DNA of 64,000 bases from Methyloversatilis universalis EHg5 (GTDB lineage Bacteria > Pseudomonadota > Gammaproteobacteria > Burkholderiales > Rhodocyclaceae). Made by a program: the position numbers and the translations under genes. Position 1 is the stretch's first letter, and every line of letters begins with the position of its first letter. Where the stretch lies: positions 2,215,129 to 2,279,128 of the forward strand of contig NZ_KB900539.1 of assembly GCF_000378945.1 (NCBI RefSeq), written 5' to 3'. The notes beneath the pieces are model-generated. The model was given only the letters and a program-made list of their open reading frames with translations. It did not search any database and was not told the DNA's origin. This document shows positions 9,067 through 17,169 of this stretch, one piece after another.

Positions 9067-9126
9067 GCGGCGTCTTCGGCGTTGATTTTTCGCCATCATT
9101 TTCGCGGCCCAGAATAACAAATCAGG

Positions 9127-10509
9127 ATGCAGCGCCCCACCCTTCCACTCCGCCTGCTGCTGCCGATTCTGGCGATGTCCGGTTGTGCCCTGCAGCATGT
9201 GGAGCCAGCTCCGCTGCAACCGGAAACCAGCCACACCGCATACCGCCAGCGCACGCTGGGTGATGCCGCCACGCGCGAACTGCTGGCGCAACGCAATATC
9301 GACGTCAGCGCCTGGCCGCCCGCGCGCTGGTCACCGGAACTGCTGGTGCTGGCTTCGCTCGACCGCCATCCGCTCACCGCCCAGGCACGTGCCCGCGCAC
9401 AGCTCGCCCGGGCCGAACTGCAGACCGCCGGCCTGAAGCCGCGCATGTCGCTGTCGCCTGAACTGGAGCGCAGCAATGACCGCAGCGGCGGACAATCGGC
9501 CTGGAGTGTCGGTCTGGCGCTCGATCTGGCCGTCACCGGTCAGTCAGTGCGCGAGGCGCGCATCGAGCGCGCCCGGCTGCTGGCCGACGCGGCAGTGCTG
9601 GACGAAGCCGACGCGGTGTGGGCGATACGTGGCGCGGCGCGGCGCGCGCTGCTCGATCTGTGGGCGGCCAAAGCCGAACTGAAACTGCTCGACCAGCTGG
9701 TGGTCGGCTGGCTGGACGCGCAGGCTGCGATGCAGAAGCGCTACGACCTGGGCGCGGCCGACGCGCTGGAGCTGACCACCACCCGCACCGCGGCGGCGCA
9801 GGCCGAATCGCGCTACGTGGTGACCGAACAGCGGCAGATCCGCGCCCGCGGCGAACTGGCGCAGGCACTTGCGCTGCCACTGTCGGCGGTCGATGCGCTG
9901 GCGCTCGATTTCGGCGAATTCGAAAACCCGCCGCCGGTGCCGGCCGACGACGCGCTGCGTACCGCCACTCTGCTCGACCGCATCGACCTGCGCCGTGGGC
10001 TGACGCGGCACGAAGCGGCCGAAGCGGCGCTGCGCGTGGAACTGCGCGCCCAGTACCCGGAAATCCGCATCCAGCCCGGCCTGCTGTGGGACCAGGGCGC
10101 CACCGTGTGGAAGCTGGGCGCTTCGCTGCCGCTGTTCAGCGGCGAACGCCAGGCCGGGCCGATCGCCGAAGCGGTCGCGCGCCGCGAACTGGCGGCGCAG
10201 GAATTCCTCGCGCTGCAGGCGCAGTCGCTCGGCGCACTCGACCTCGCCCGCGCCCGGGTGAAGGCTGCGGTACTTGATACCGACGGCGCCGAAGCCGAGC
10301 ACGACGAAGAAAGACTGCAGCTCACCCGCACCGAACAGCGCTACACCCGCGGCGACGCCGACCGGCTGGACCGCCAGCTGGCCCGCATCCGGCTGATCGA
10401 GGCCGACATCCGTCTGGTGCAGGCACGCACCCGCACGCTCGCCTCGCGCCTGGCGCTCGAGGACGCGCTGCAACGGCCGCTGTCGGCCGCCAGGGAAGGA
10501 CAACCATGA
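9127..10509 (+). CDS. TolC/OEP-family outer membrane efflux lipoprotein
   Basis: Outer membrane channel of a tripartite RND pump. Seen: 460 aa; lipoprotein signal with lipobox AMSGC (Cys20); two OEP-type repeats rich in long helices (for example around TTTRTAAAQAESRY and the C-terminal LTRTEQRYTRGDADRLDRQ). It is the first gene of an operon with the adaptor (ATGA overlap) and the RND permease at 12216. The closest functional type is the outer membrane factor of CzcCBA-like heavy-metal pumps, but the sequence gives no clear metal specificity. Confidence 0.88.
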   Translation: MQRPTLPLRLLLPILAMSGCALQHVEPAPLQPETSHTAYRQRTLGDAATRELLAQRNIDVSAWPPARWSPELLVLASLDRHPLTAQARARAQLARAELQTAGLKPRMSLSPELERSNDRSGGQSAWSVGLALDLAVTGQSVREARIERARLLADAAVLDEADAVWAIRGAARRALLDLWAAKAELKLLDQLVVGWLDAQAAMQKRYDLGAADALELTTTRTAAAQAESRYVVTEQRQIRARGELAQALALPLSAVDALALDFGEFENPPPVPADDALRTATLLDRIDLRRGLTRHEAAEAALRVELRAQYPEIRIQPGLLWDQGATVWKLGASLPLFSGERQAGPIAEAVARRELAAQEFLALQAQSLGALDLARARVKAAVLDTDGAEAEHDEERLQLTRTEQRYTRGDADRLDRQLARIRLIEADIRLVQARTRTLASRLALEDALQRPLSAAREGQP

Positions 10510-11552
10510 AACTGATTACCCCTTACCGCGCGATGTTCGTGATGGGCCTGGTCATCATCGGCCTGGTGTGGACCGTCATCTACTACGCCCGCGACGAATG
10601 GCGGCTGCACGAGAGCGCGCCCGACGACGACATCGCGGTGCCCTCTCTGGTCGACCGCGACGAAAGCGGCATGGTAAGCGTGAAGCTCACCGCGGCCGCC
10701 CAGAAAGCCAGCGGTATCGAGGTCGGCCAGCCGGTGGCGGTGCGCGCCGGCACCGAGCGCGAGGCGCAGGCGACTGTGCTGGACGTGGAACCGCTGTTCG
10801 CGCTGCGTTCGCAGCTGCACGAGGCGCGCGCCGACATCGCCCGCCTCGCCTCTCAGCTCGCCCGATCCGAAGCCGAACGCGACCGTGTTCAGGCGCTGTA
10901 CAACGACGACCGCAACGCCTCGGAGCGCGCGCTGCAGACCGCACGCAGCCAGGCCGAACAGGACCGCGGCGCGCTGGCCGCCGCGCGCGCCCGGGCCGAT
11001 GGCCTGTACGCGCGACTGGTTCAGGGCTGGGGCGCACTGGCGGGTGACACCTCCGGCGAAGGCCCGAAGGAGCTGGAACGTCTGGCCGACCGCCGGGCTT
11101 CGCTGGTGGCGATCGCGCTGCGCGGCGAAGGCGAGGCACCGCCGCTGATGCAGCTGCGCCTGCCGGACGGCGCCGACCTGATCGAGGCGCGCCGCATCGG
11201 TCTTGCGCCACGCAGCGTCACTTTCGCCGCCGGCGAAACCTGGCTGTACAAGACCGAACGCGTGCTGCCGACCGGCACCCGGCTGGCCGCGCGCGGCGTG
11301 ACCGGCACCGAAGTGCTGCACCTCGTGCCCAACAGCGCGGTGGTCTGGTACGCCGGCCTGCCCTGGGTCTATGTGCGCGACGACGACGAACCGGAAGAAT
11401 TCATCCGCCAGGCGCTGCCGGCCGAATCGCAGCGCCCGGATGGCTGGCTCGCCCCGGCCCTCGAAGACGACGCGCGCGTCGTCACCCGCGGCGCCCAGCT
11501 GCTGCTGTCGGAAGAACTGAAGCACACGCTGGCGGACGAGAACGATGACTGA
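10506..11552 (+). CDS. RND efflux periplasmic adaptor (membrane fusion) protein
   Basis: Links the inner membrane RND permease to the outer membrane channel. Seen: 348 aa; one N-terminal membrane anchor (about residues 9-27); a long alpha-helical coiled-coil hairpin (about residues 95-165, rich in Ala, Arg, Glu); beta-rich C-terminal half ending in VRDDDEPEEFIRQAL. The helical hairpin lies between half-motifs of a lipoyl-like domain, as in HlyD-family adaptors. The start codon overlaps the stop of the channel gene (ATGA), indicating translational coupling. There is no His-rich metal-binding stretch. The permease follows after a 660-bp repeat insertion. Confidence 0.83.
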   Translation: MKLITPYRAMFVMGLVIIGLVWTVIYYARDEWRLHESAPDDDIAVPSLVDRDESGMVSVKLTAAAQKASGIEVGQPVAVRAGTEREAQATVLDVEPLFALRSQLHEARADIARLASQLARSEAERDRVQALYNDDRNASERALQTARSQAEQDRGALAAARARADGLYARLVQGWGALAGDTSGEGPKELERLADRRASLVAIALRGEGEAPPLMQLRLPDGADLIEARRIGLAPRSVTFAAGETWLYKTERVLPTGTRLAARGVTGTEVLHLVPNSAVVWYAGLPWVYVRDDDEPEEFIRQALPAESQRPDGWLAPALEDDARVVTRGAQLLLSEELKHTLADENDD

Positions 11553-12215
11553 GCGCCGGCCGGCCATGTCGCCTGCGGGCCCGAGAGATGTGACCGCCGC
11601 AATCGCGGCGGGGCGCCGCTCCCACAAAGAACCGCACAGTCCGTCGCCAGAGACCCCGTGGGAGAACAGCGGTCTCGGCCGGAGCCGCTGTCACAGGAAC
11701 CCGCACAGTCCATCGCTCGAGCCCCTGTGGGAGCGGCGCCCTCGCCGCGATGCGGCCGTGGCCGGTCGTGATGGCGTTTTGCCGGCGGGCCCGCGCGATA
11801 TGACCGCCGCAATCGCGGCGGGGCGCCGCTCCTACAAGAACCTGCGCAGTCCGTCGCCGGAGACCCAGTGGGAGAACAGCGGTCACGGCCGGAGCCGTTC
11901 TCACAAGTACCCGCACAGTCCATCGCTCGAGCCCCTGTGGGAGCGGCGCCCCCGCCGCGATGCGGCCGTGACCGGTCGCGATGGCGTTTCGCCTGCGGGG
12001 CCGCGCGATGTGACCGCCGCAATCGCGGCGGGGCGCCGCTCCCACAAAATGCCCCACAGTCCGTCGCCAGAGACCCCGTGGTGGCACAGCGGCCACGGCC
12101 GGAGCCGCTGTCACAAGAACCCGCACAGTCCGTCGCTCGAGCCCCTGTGGGAGCGGCGCCCTCGCCGCGATGCGGCCGCGGCCGGTCGCGATGACTCTGC
12201 CGGCAGGGGCGCACG
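11553..12215 (+). repeat. 210-bp unit repeated three times inside the efflux operon
   Basis: No gene is assigned. A 210-bp unit occurs three times in direct tandem; the motif ACCGCCGCAATCGCGG begins near 11593, 11803 and 12013. Each unit holds two palindromes of the GTGGGAGCGGCGCC family plus a diverged pair. The copies differ by scattered substitutions. Because 210 is a multiple of three, frames on both strands stay open across the array and imitate a repetitive protein, but there is no start signal or codon bias. It probably acts as stem-loops in the operon mRNA. Confidence 0.85.
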
Positions 12216-15200
12216 ATGATTGAAACCATCGTCCGTTTCTCGGTACGCCGGCCGGCCATCGTGCTGGCGCTGGCGCTGGTGCTCACGCTGTACGCGGTCA
12301 GCCGCATGTTCGATGCGCGGCTCGACGTGTTTCCGGAATTCGCGCCGGCGCAGGTGGTGATACAGACCGAAGCCCCCGGCCTGCCGGCCGATCTGGTGGA
12401 AACCCGGGTCACCACGCCGATCGAGGCCGCGGTGTCCGGCACCCGCGGGCTGAAGGAACTGCGCTCGCAGTCCATCCCCGGGCTGTCGGTGGTGACCGTC
12501 ATCTTCGACGAGAAATCGGACCTGTTCCGCAACCGGCAGCTGGTGGCCGAGCGGCTGGGCACGCTGGGTTCGCTGCTGCCGCCGCGCGTGACGCCGGTCA
12601 TCACGCCGCTCACCTCGTCCGCCTCCACGCTGCTGGGCATCGGCCTCACCTCGGACAAGCGCTCGCTGATGGACATGCGCTATCTGGTCGACTCGGTGGT
12701 GCGCCCCCATCTGCTGGCGGTGCCGGGCGTGGCCGACGTGAACGTGTTCGGCGGCGACGTGCGGCAGTGGCAGATACAGCTTGACCCGGCCCGCCTGCGC
12801 ACGCTGGGCGTCACGCTGGCCGATGTCGAGAACGCTGCCCGGGGGGCTGCCACGGTGGCCGGCGCCGGCTTCGTCGAGAACGACAACCAGCGCCTGCTGA
12901 TCGCGGTTGATGCCACGCCGGCCACCGCGCGCAGTCTGGAACAGCTCACCGTCACCCTGCCCGACGGCCGCTCGCTGATGCTGGGCGACATCGGCAAAGT
13001 CCGCGAAGCGCCGGCGCCGGCGATCAGCGCGGCGCAGATCAATGGCACGCCCGGCGTGTTCATGATGGTGCAGGGCCAGCTCGGCGCCGACACGCTGGGC
13101 GTGACGCTGGAACTGGAAAAGGCGCTGGCCGACCTCGCGCCACTGCTGGAGCGGGAGCAGTTCGTGCTGCACCCGGCGCTGTTCCGCCCGGCCAACTTCA
13201 TCCAGACCGCGCTGGGCAATGTGCGCACCGACGTGCTGATCGGCGCCACGCTGGTCATCGTGGTGCTCTTCCTGTTCCTGTACAACCTGCGCACCGCCTT
13301 CATTTCGGCGGTGGCGATTCCGCTGTCGCTGCTGGCGGCGGTGCTGGTCATGCTGGAAGCCGGCGCCAGCCTGAACATCATGGTGCTGGGCGGCCTGGCG
13401 ATCGCGCTCGGCGAGGTGGTGGACGACGCCATCATCGACTGCGAGAACATCTACCGCCGGCTGCGCGAAAACCGGCATCAGGGCTCGCCGGTGCCGACCT
13501 GGAAGGTGGTGCTGGACGCCTCGATGGAGGTGCGCAGTTCGGTGGTGTACGCCACCTTCATCGTGGCGCTGGTGTTCGTGCCGCTGCTCACGCTGTCGGG
13601 CGTGGCCGGCAAGCTGTTCGCGCCGCTCGGTCTGGCCTACATCCTGGCCATTCTGGCCTCGCTGGTGGTGGCGCTGACGGTGACGCCGGCGATGAGCTGG
13701 CTCATGCTGGGCCGGCGCGACCTGCCGGAGGACGACCCGCCGATGATCCGCTGGCTGCGCCCGCGCTACGAGCGCACGCTGCGCGCGATCGAACGCAAGC
13801 CGCAGCGGCTGATCGCGGTGGTCATGCTGGTGCTGGCTGGCGGCATCGGCGTGCTGCCGCTGTTCGGCGGCGAATTCATTCCGCCGCTGCGCGAGGGCCA
13901 CTACATCGTGCACCTGTCCACCATTCCGGGCACCGCGCCGGGCGAAGTGCTGCGGGTGGGCCAGAAGGTGACCGAACAGATCCTGAAGATCGACGGCGTG
14001 AAGTCAGTCGCACAGTGGGTGGGCCGCGCGCAGAACGGCGCCGACCCCTTCGGCCCGCACTACAGCGAGGTGGAAATCGAGATCGGACCGCTGGACGGCG
14101 CCACCCAGTCGCGCATCCTGGCCGACATCCGGCGCACCGTGACCGGCGACGACGGCGACGAAGACCGCTCGGACGAAGAGGCGCAGGCGGCGGTGGGCTT
14201 CCCCGGCCTCGCCTTTTCGGTCAATACCTTCCTGACCGAACGCATCGGCGAAACCGAATCCGGCTTTCCGGCCGCGCTGGTGGTGCAGGTGTTCGGCACC
14301 AATCTCGACCGTCTCGATGCCGATGCCACCGCGGTGGCGCAGGCGCTGGGCAAGGTGAAAGGCGCGACCGACGTGCAGGTGCTGGCGCCGCCGGGCACGC
14401 CGGAAATCATCGTGCGCCCGCGGCTGGACAAGCTGGCGGTGTGGCGGCTGTCGCCGGACGACGTGCTGCTCGCCGCCCAGGCCGCGTTTGCCGGCAGCCG
14501 GGTGAGCGAGGTGTACCGCGGCACGCTGGCCACGCCGCTGGTGGTGACGCTGGATCCGGACCATCGCCGTTCGCCGACCGAGGTCGGGCGGCTGCCGCTG
14601 CGCACGCCGGACGGCCGGCTGATCGAACTGCGCGACGTGGCCGACATCGCGATCGAGAACGGCCGCTACAAGATCCTGCACTCAGGCGGCAAGCGGGTGC
14701 AGACCATTACCGCCAATCTGGCCGCCGGCCACGATCTGGGCCAGTTCAGCGCCGACGTGCACCGCGCGCTGCGCGAACGGGTGAAGTTCAATCCGGGCAG
14801 CTACTACAAGGTGACCGGCGCGGCCGAAGCGCAGGCTCAGGCGCGACGCGAACTGACCACCCACTCGCTGCTGGCGGCCGCGGCCATTGCCATCCTGCTC
14901 ATGCTGGCCTTTTCCAACCTGCGCAACCTGATGATCACCTTCGTGAACCTGCCGTTCGCACTGATCGGGGGCGTGCTGGCCGCGCTGGCCGGCGGCGGCT
15001 GGCTGTCGCTCGGCTCGGTGGTCGGTTTCGTAACGCTGTTCGGCATCACGCTGCGCAACTCCATCATGCTGGCGTCGCACTACCAGCATCTGGTCGAAGT
15101 GGAAGGCCGTGACTGGAACATCGACACCGCCATCGTCGGCGCGGCGGAACGCCTGCCCTCCATCCTGATGACCGCGCTGGTGACCGGCCTCGGCCTGATG

Positions 15201-15359
15201 CCGCTGGTGCTGGGTTCGGGCGAACCCGGCCGCGAGATCGAAGGCCCGATGGCCGCCATCATCGTCGGCGGTCTCGCCACCTCCACCATCCTGAATCTGC
15301 TGGTGCTGCCCACGCTGCTGCTGCACTACGGGCGCTTCGAGAAGAAATCCGAAGCCTGA
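12216..15359 (+). CDS. RND efflux pump permease (CzcA/CusA-like)
   Basis: Proton-driven inner membrane exporter. Seen: 1047 aa, the usual RND length; about 12 membrane segments in the classic 1+5 / 1+5 layout; large periplasmic loops after the first and seventh segments. The fourth-helix region reads LGGLAIALGEVVDDAIIDCEN, keeping two Asp and the Glu of the HME-type proton relay, although the heavy-metal signature differs from canonical CzcA. Substrate is therefore uncertain: metal or organic. It starts right after the 210-bp repeat array and completes the operon begun at 9127. No regulator gene is adjacent. Confidence 0.9.
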   Translation: MIETIVRFSVRRPAIVLALALVLTLYAVSRMFDARLDVFPEFAPAQVVIQTEAPGLPADLVETRVTTPIEAAVSGTRGLKELRSQSIPGLSVVTVIFDEKSDLFRNRQLVAERLGTLGSLLPPRVTPVITPLTSSASTLLGIGLTSDKRSLMDMRYLVDSVVRPHLLAVPGVADVNVFGGDVRQWQIQLDPARLRTLGVTLADVENAARGAATVAGAGFVENDNQRLLIAVDATPATARSLEQLTVTLPDGRSLMLGDIGKVREAPAPAISAAQINGTPGVFMMVQGQLGADTLGVTLELEKALADLAPLLEREQFVLHPALFRPANFIQTALGNVRTDVLIGATLVIVVLFLFLYNLRTAFISAVAIPLSLLAAVLVMLEAGASLNIMVLGGLAIALGEVVDDAIIDCENIYRRLRENRHQGSPVPTWKVVLDASMEVRSSVVYATFIVALVFVPLLTLSGVAGKLFAPLGLAYILAILASLVVALTVTPAMSWLMLGRRDLPEDDPPMIRWLRPRYERTLRAIERKPQRLIAVVMLVLAGGIGVLPLFGGEFIPPLREGHYIVHLSTIPGTAPGEVLRVGQKVTEQILKIDGVKSVAQWVGRAQNGADPFGPHYSEVEIEIGPLDGATQSRILADIRRTVTGDDGDEDRSDEEAQAAVGFPGLAFSVNTFLTERIGETESGFPAALVVQVFGTNLDRLDADATAVAQALGKVKGATDVQVLAPPGTPEIIVRPRLDKLAVWRLSPDDVLLAAQAAFAGSRVSEVYRGTLATPLVVTLDPDHRRSPTEVGRLPLRTPDGRLIELRDVADIAIENGRYKILHSGGKRVQTITANLAAGHDLGQFSADVHRALRERVKFNPGSYYKVTGAAEAQAQARRELTTHSLLAAAAIAILLMLAFSNLRNLMITFVNLPFALIGGVLAALAGGGWLSLGSVVGFVTLFGITLRNSIMLASHYQHLVEVEGRDWNIDTAIVGAAERLPSILMTALVTGLGLMPLVLGSGEPGREIEGPMAAIIVGGLATSTILNLLVLPTLLLHYGRFEKKSEA

Positions 15360-15367
15360 AGTCGCCC

Positions 15368-15592
15368 GCGTGCGCAGACCTGTGGTCTGCACACCCTACG
15401 GCCAGCGCACAGCAAGGCGCCCGATCCCCCGTAGGGTGTGCTCGCCAAAGGCGAGCGCACGCGGTCGGGGCGCAGATTCAGAGCACGGTCGGCGTGCGCA
15501 GACCTGTGGTCTGCACACCCTACGGCCAGCGCACAGCAAGGCGTCCGATCCCCCGTAGGGTGTGCTCGCCGAAGGCGAGCGCACGCTGTGAG
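15368..15592. repeat. Left REP pair of the RAYT locus
   Basis: Two direct copies (about 124-bp period) of an imperfect palindrome. Each begins GTGCGCAGACC and GGTCTGCACACCCTACGG and ends with the inverted CCGTAGGGTGTGCTCGCC and GGCGAGCGCAC. The same pair, with the same spacer, flanks the transposase on its other side at 16248-16468. This arrangement is a BIME-type REP doublet. Confidence 0.9.
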
Positions 15593-15710
15593 GCTGATTG
15601 CCGGTGCATGCTCCGCACGCCTCAAGGTTGGTGAGGGTGGTGTCCTCCTCTGCCTGCTGGCTCGCCAACTCTTTTGGCATAATTCACCGATTTCACCCGT
15701 CCCCATCGCC

Positions 15711-16241
15711 ATGTCCCGTTATCGCCGTTACCCGGCCGAGGGAGCATCGTGGTTCTTCACCGTCGTGGCGGCGGAGCGGCGTTGCGTGATGACCCAAGCC
15801 GCGTTTCGCAAGGCGTTGCGGAGCGCAATCATCGACGTGCGTGCTCGCCATCCTTTCGCTATCGATGCCTGGGTTCTGTTGCCTGATCATCTCCATTGCA
15901 TCTGGACGCTGCCTCCAGGCGACAGCGCAATCAGCCTGCGTTGGTCGCAGATCAAGCGTCACGTCAGCCGGATCTTGACGCCCTCGTACGCACGCACTGC
16001 ATCGCAGATCAGGCACCGGGACGCCGGTGTGTGGCAGCGCCGGTTCTGGGAACACCGCTTGCGTGATGAGAGGGACTTCGAACGGCATGTCGATTACGTG
16101 CATCTGAATCCGCTCAAGCACGGTCTGGCGGAACGCCTCATCGACTGGCCTCATTCCACCTTTCACCGGTACGTGGCGGCCGGCATTTACCCGGCAGACT
16201 GGTGCGGAACGGCGCAACTGCTCGACATTGATCTGGATTGA
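15711..16241 (+). CDS. tnpA_REP: REP-associated tyrosine transposase (RAYT)
   Basis: Single-strand DNA transposase of the Y1/HUH superfamily, thought to mobilise or maintain the REP palindromes beside it. Seen: 176 aa, usual RAYT length; HUH motif His60-Leu61-His62 in LLPDHLHCIW; catalytic Tyr129 in HVDYVHLNP; conserved FWEHRLRDERDFERH and the WPHSTFHRYV tail. It lies between two REP doublets whose arms are nearly identical, the standard sign of a domesticated REPtron. The start was chosen at the ATG reading MSRYRRY; the longer frame runs back into the left repeats. The gene looks intact. Confidence 0.95.
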   Translation: MSRYRRYPAEGASWFFTVVAAERRCVMTQAAFRKALRSAIIDVRARHPFAIDAWVLLPDHLHCIWTLPPGDSAISLRWSQIKRHVSRILTPSYARTASQIRHRDAGVWQRRFWEHRLRDERDFERHVDYVHLNPLKHGLAERLIDWPHSTFHRYVAAGIYPADWCGTAQLLDIDLD

Positions 16242-16247
16242 GAATCC

Positions 16248-16468
16248 GCGTGCGCAGACCTGCGGTCTGCACACCCTACGGCCAGCGCACAGCAAGGCGC
16301 TCGATCCCCCGTAGGGTGTGCTCGCCAAAGGCGAGCGCACGCGGTCGGGGCACAGATTCAGAGCATGGTCGGCGTGCGCAGACCTGCGGTCTGCACACCC
16401 TACGGCCAGCGCACAGCAAGGCGCCCGATCCTCCGTAGGGTGTGCTCGCCGAAGGCGAGCGCACGCGG
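16248..16468. repeat. Right REP pair of the RAYT locus
   Basis: A second doublet of the GTGCGCAGACC palindrome in the same orientation as the left doublet. It differs at only a few positions (for example ACCTGCGG for ACCTGTGG). The interval up to the PIN gene at 16566 shows no other gene. Confidence 0.9.
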
Positions 16469-16565
16469 TTCTGTCACGTATCGCGTCGGCGCGCGGAAAC
16501 GTTCGCTTTCAGCCGGACGCCGCCCTACACTGCGCTCCCCGTCGCACTCCCCTTGGCCGCTTCCG

Positions 16566-16991
16566 ATGCGCATCGTCCTCGACACCAACGCCGTGCTGGA
16601 TCTGCTGCACTGGCACAACGCCGAACTCGATCCGCTGGCGCGTGCGCTTGCGGAAGGCCGGGCGCAGCTGCTGTGCGACGCTGCCTGCCTGCGGGAACTG
16701 CGCACCGTGCTGCGCTACCCGAAGTTCGGGCTGGACGAGACGGCCGGCGCAGCGCTGTATGCGGCCTATCTGGCACTGATCGAGGAGCTGCCCGTGCCGG
16801 AGCAAGCGGATGCCACCCTGCCCCGCTGCCGTGACCGCGAAGACCAGAAGTTCTTCGATCTTGCGGTCAGGAGCGGCGCCGCGCTGCTGGTGTCGCGCGA
16901 TCGCGCGGTGCTGAGACTGGGACGCCACCGCCTGTGCCCGACGACGCTGAAGGTGGTCGCGCCACCGGCGCTCACCGCGCTGCTTGAGTGA
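16566..16991 (+). CDS. Putative PIN-domain nuclease (VapC/PilT-like)
   Basis: Likely an RNase of the PIN family, the fold of VapC toxins. Seen: 141 aa; N-terminal VLDTNAVLDLL with the first acidic residue Asp6; a central CRDREDQKFFDLAV acidic patch; a C-terminal VSRDRAVLRLG, matching the four-acid PIN pattern. No antitoxin-sized gene is found directly upstream (that space is REP sequence) or downstream, so it may be solitary, housekeeping or a remnant of a pair. The ATG was chosen because it starts the PIN fold; earlier in-frame codons translate the repeats. Confidence 0.8.
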   Translation: MRIVLDTNAVLDLLHWHNAELDPLARALAEGRAQLLCDAACLRELRTVLRYPKFGLDETAGAALYAAYLALIEELPVPEQADATLPRCRDREDQKFFDLAVRSGAALLVSRDRAVLRLGRHRLCPTTLKVVAPPALTALLE

Positions 16992-17169
16992 AGGCAGCGC
17001 CCGCACATTAAGTGACGGTGAGCGGTTCAAGTTTTTCGTGAGGCCGTGTTACCGGCCGGCGCCTATACTCCGCGCCGCTGCACACACGCGCGCAACAGAC
17101 GCGCGATTACCCGGGTTGACTGGGCGCCGCCTCCGGCGGCCCGACGCACTTGAACAGAGAGACATCCCC

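Noticed and set aside
11545-12219. 224-aa repetitive protein frame across the 210-bp array (and a 435-aa frame on the other strand)
   Set aside because: Open only because 210 is a multiple of three; no ribosome site, and both strands are equally open, as expected for palindromic GC-rich repeats.
15368-16468. Classical insertion sequence with terminal inverted repeats
   Set aside because: The flanks are direct copies of REP doublets and the protein is a single-domain RAYT, so an IS200-like or DDE element is not supported.
16992-17169. Cobalamin or other riboswitch before the TonB receptor
   Set aside because: The leader is short and shows no B12-box or conserved riboswitch core.
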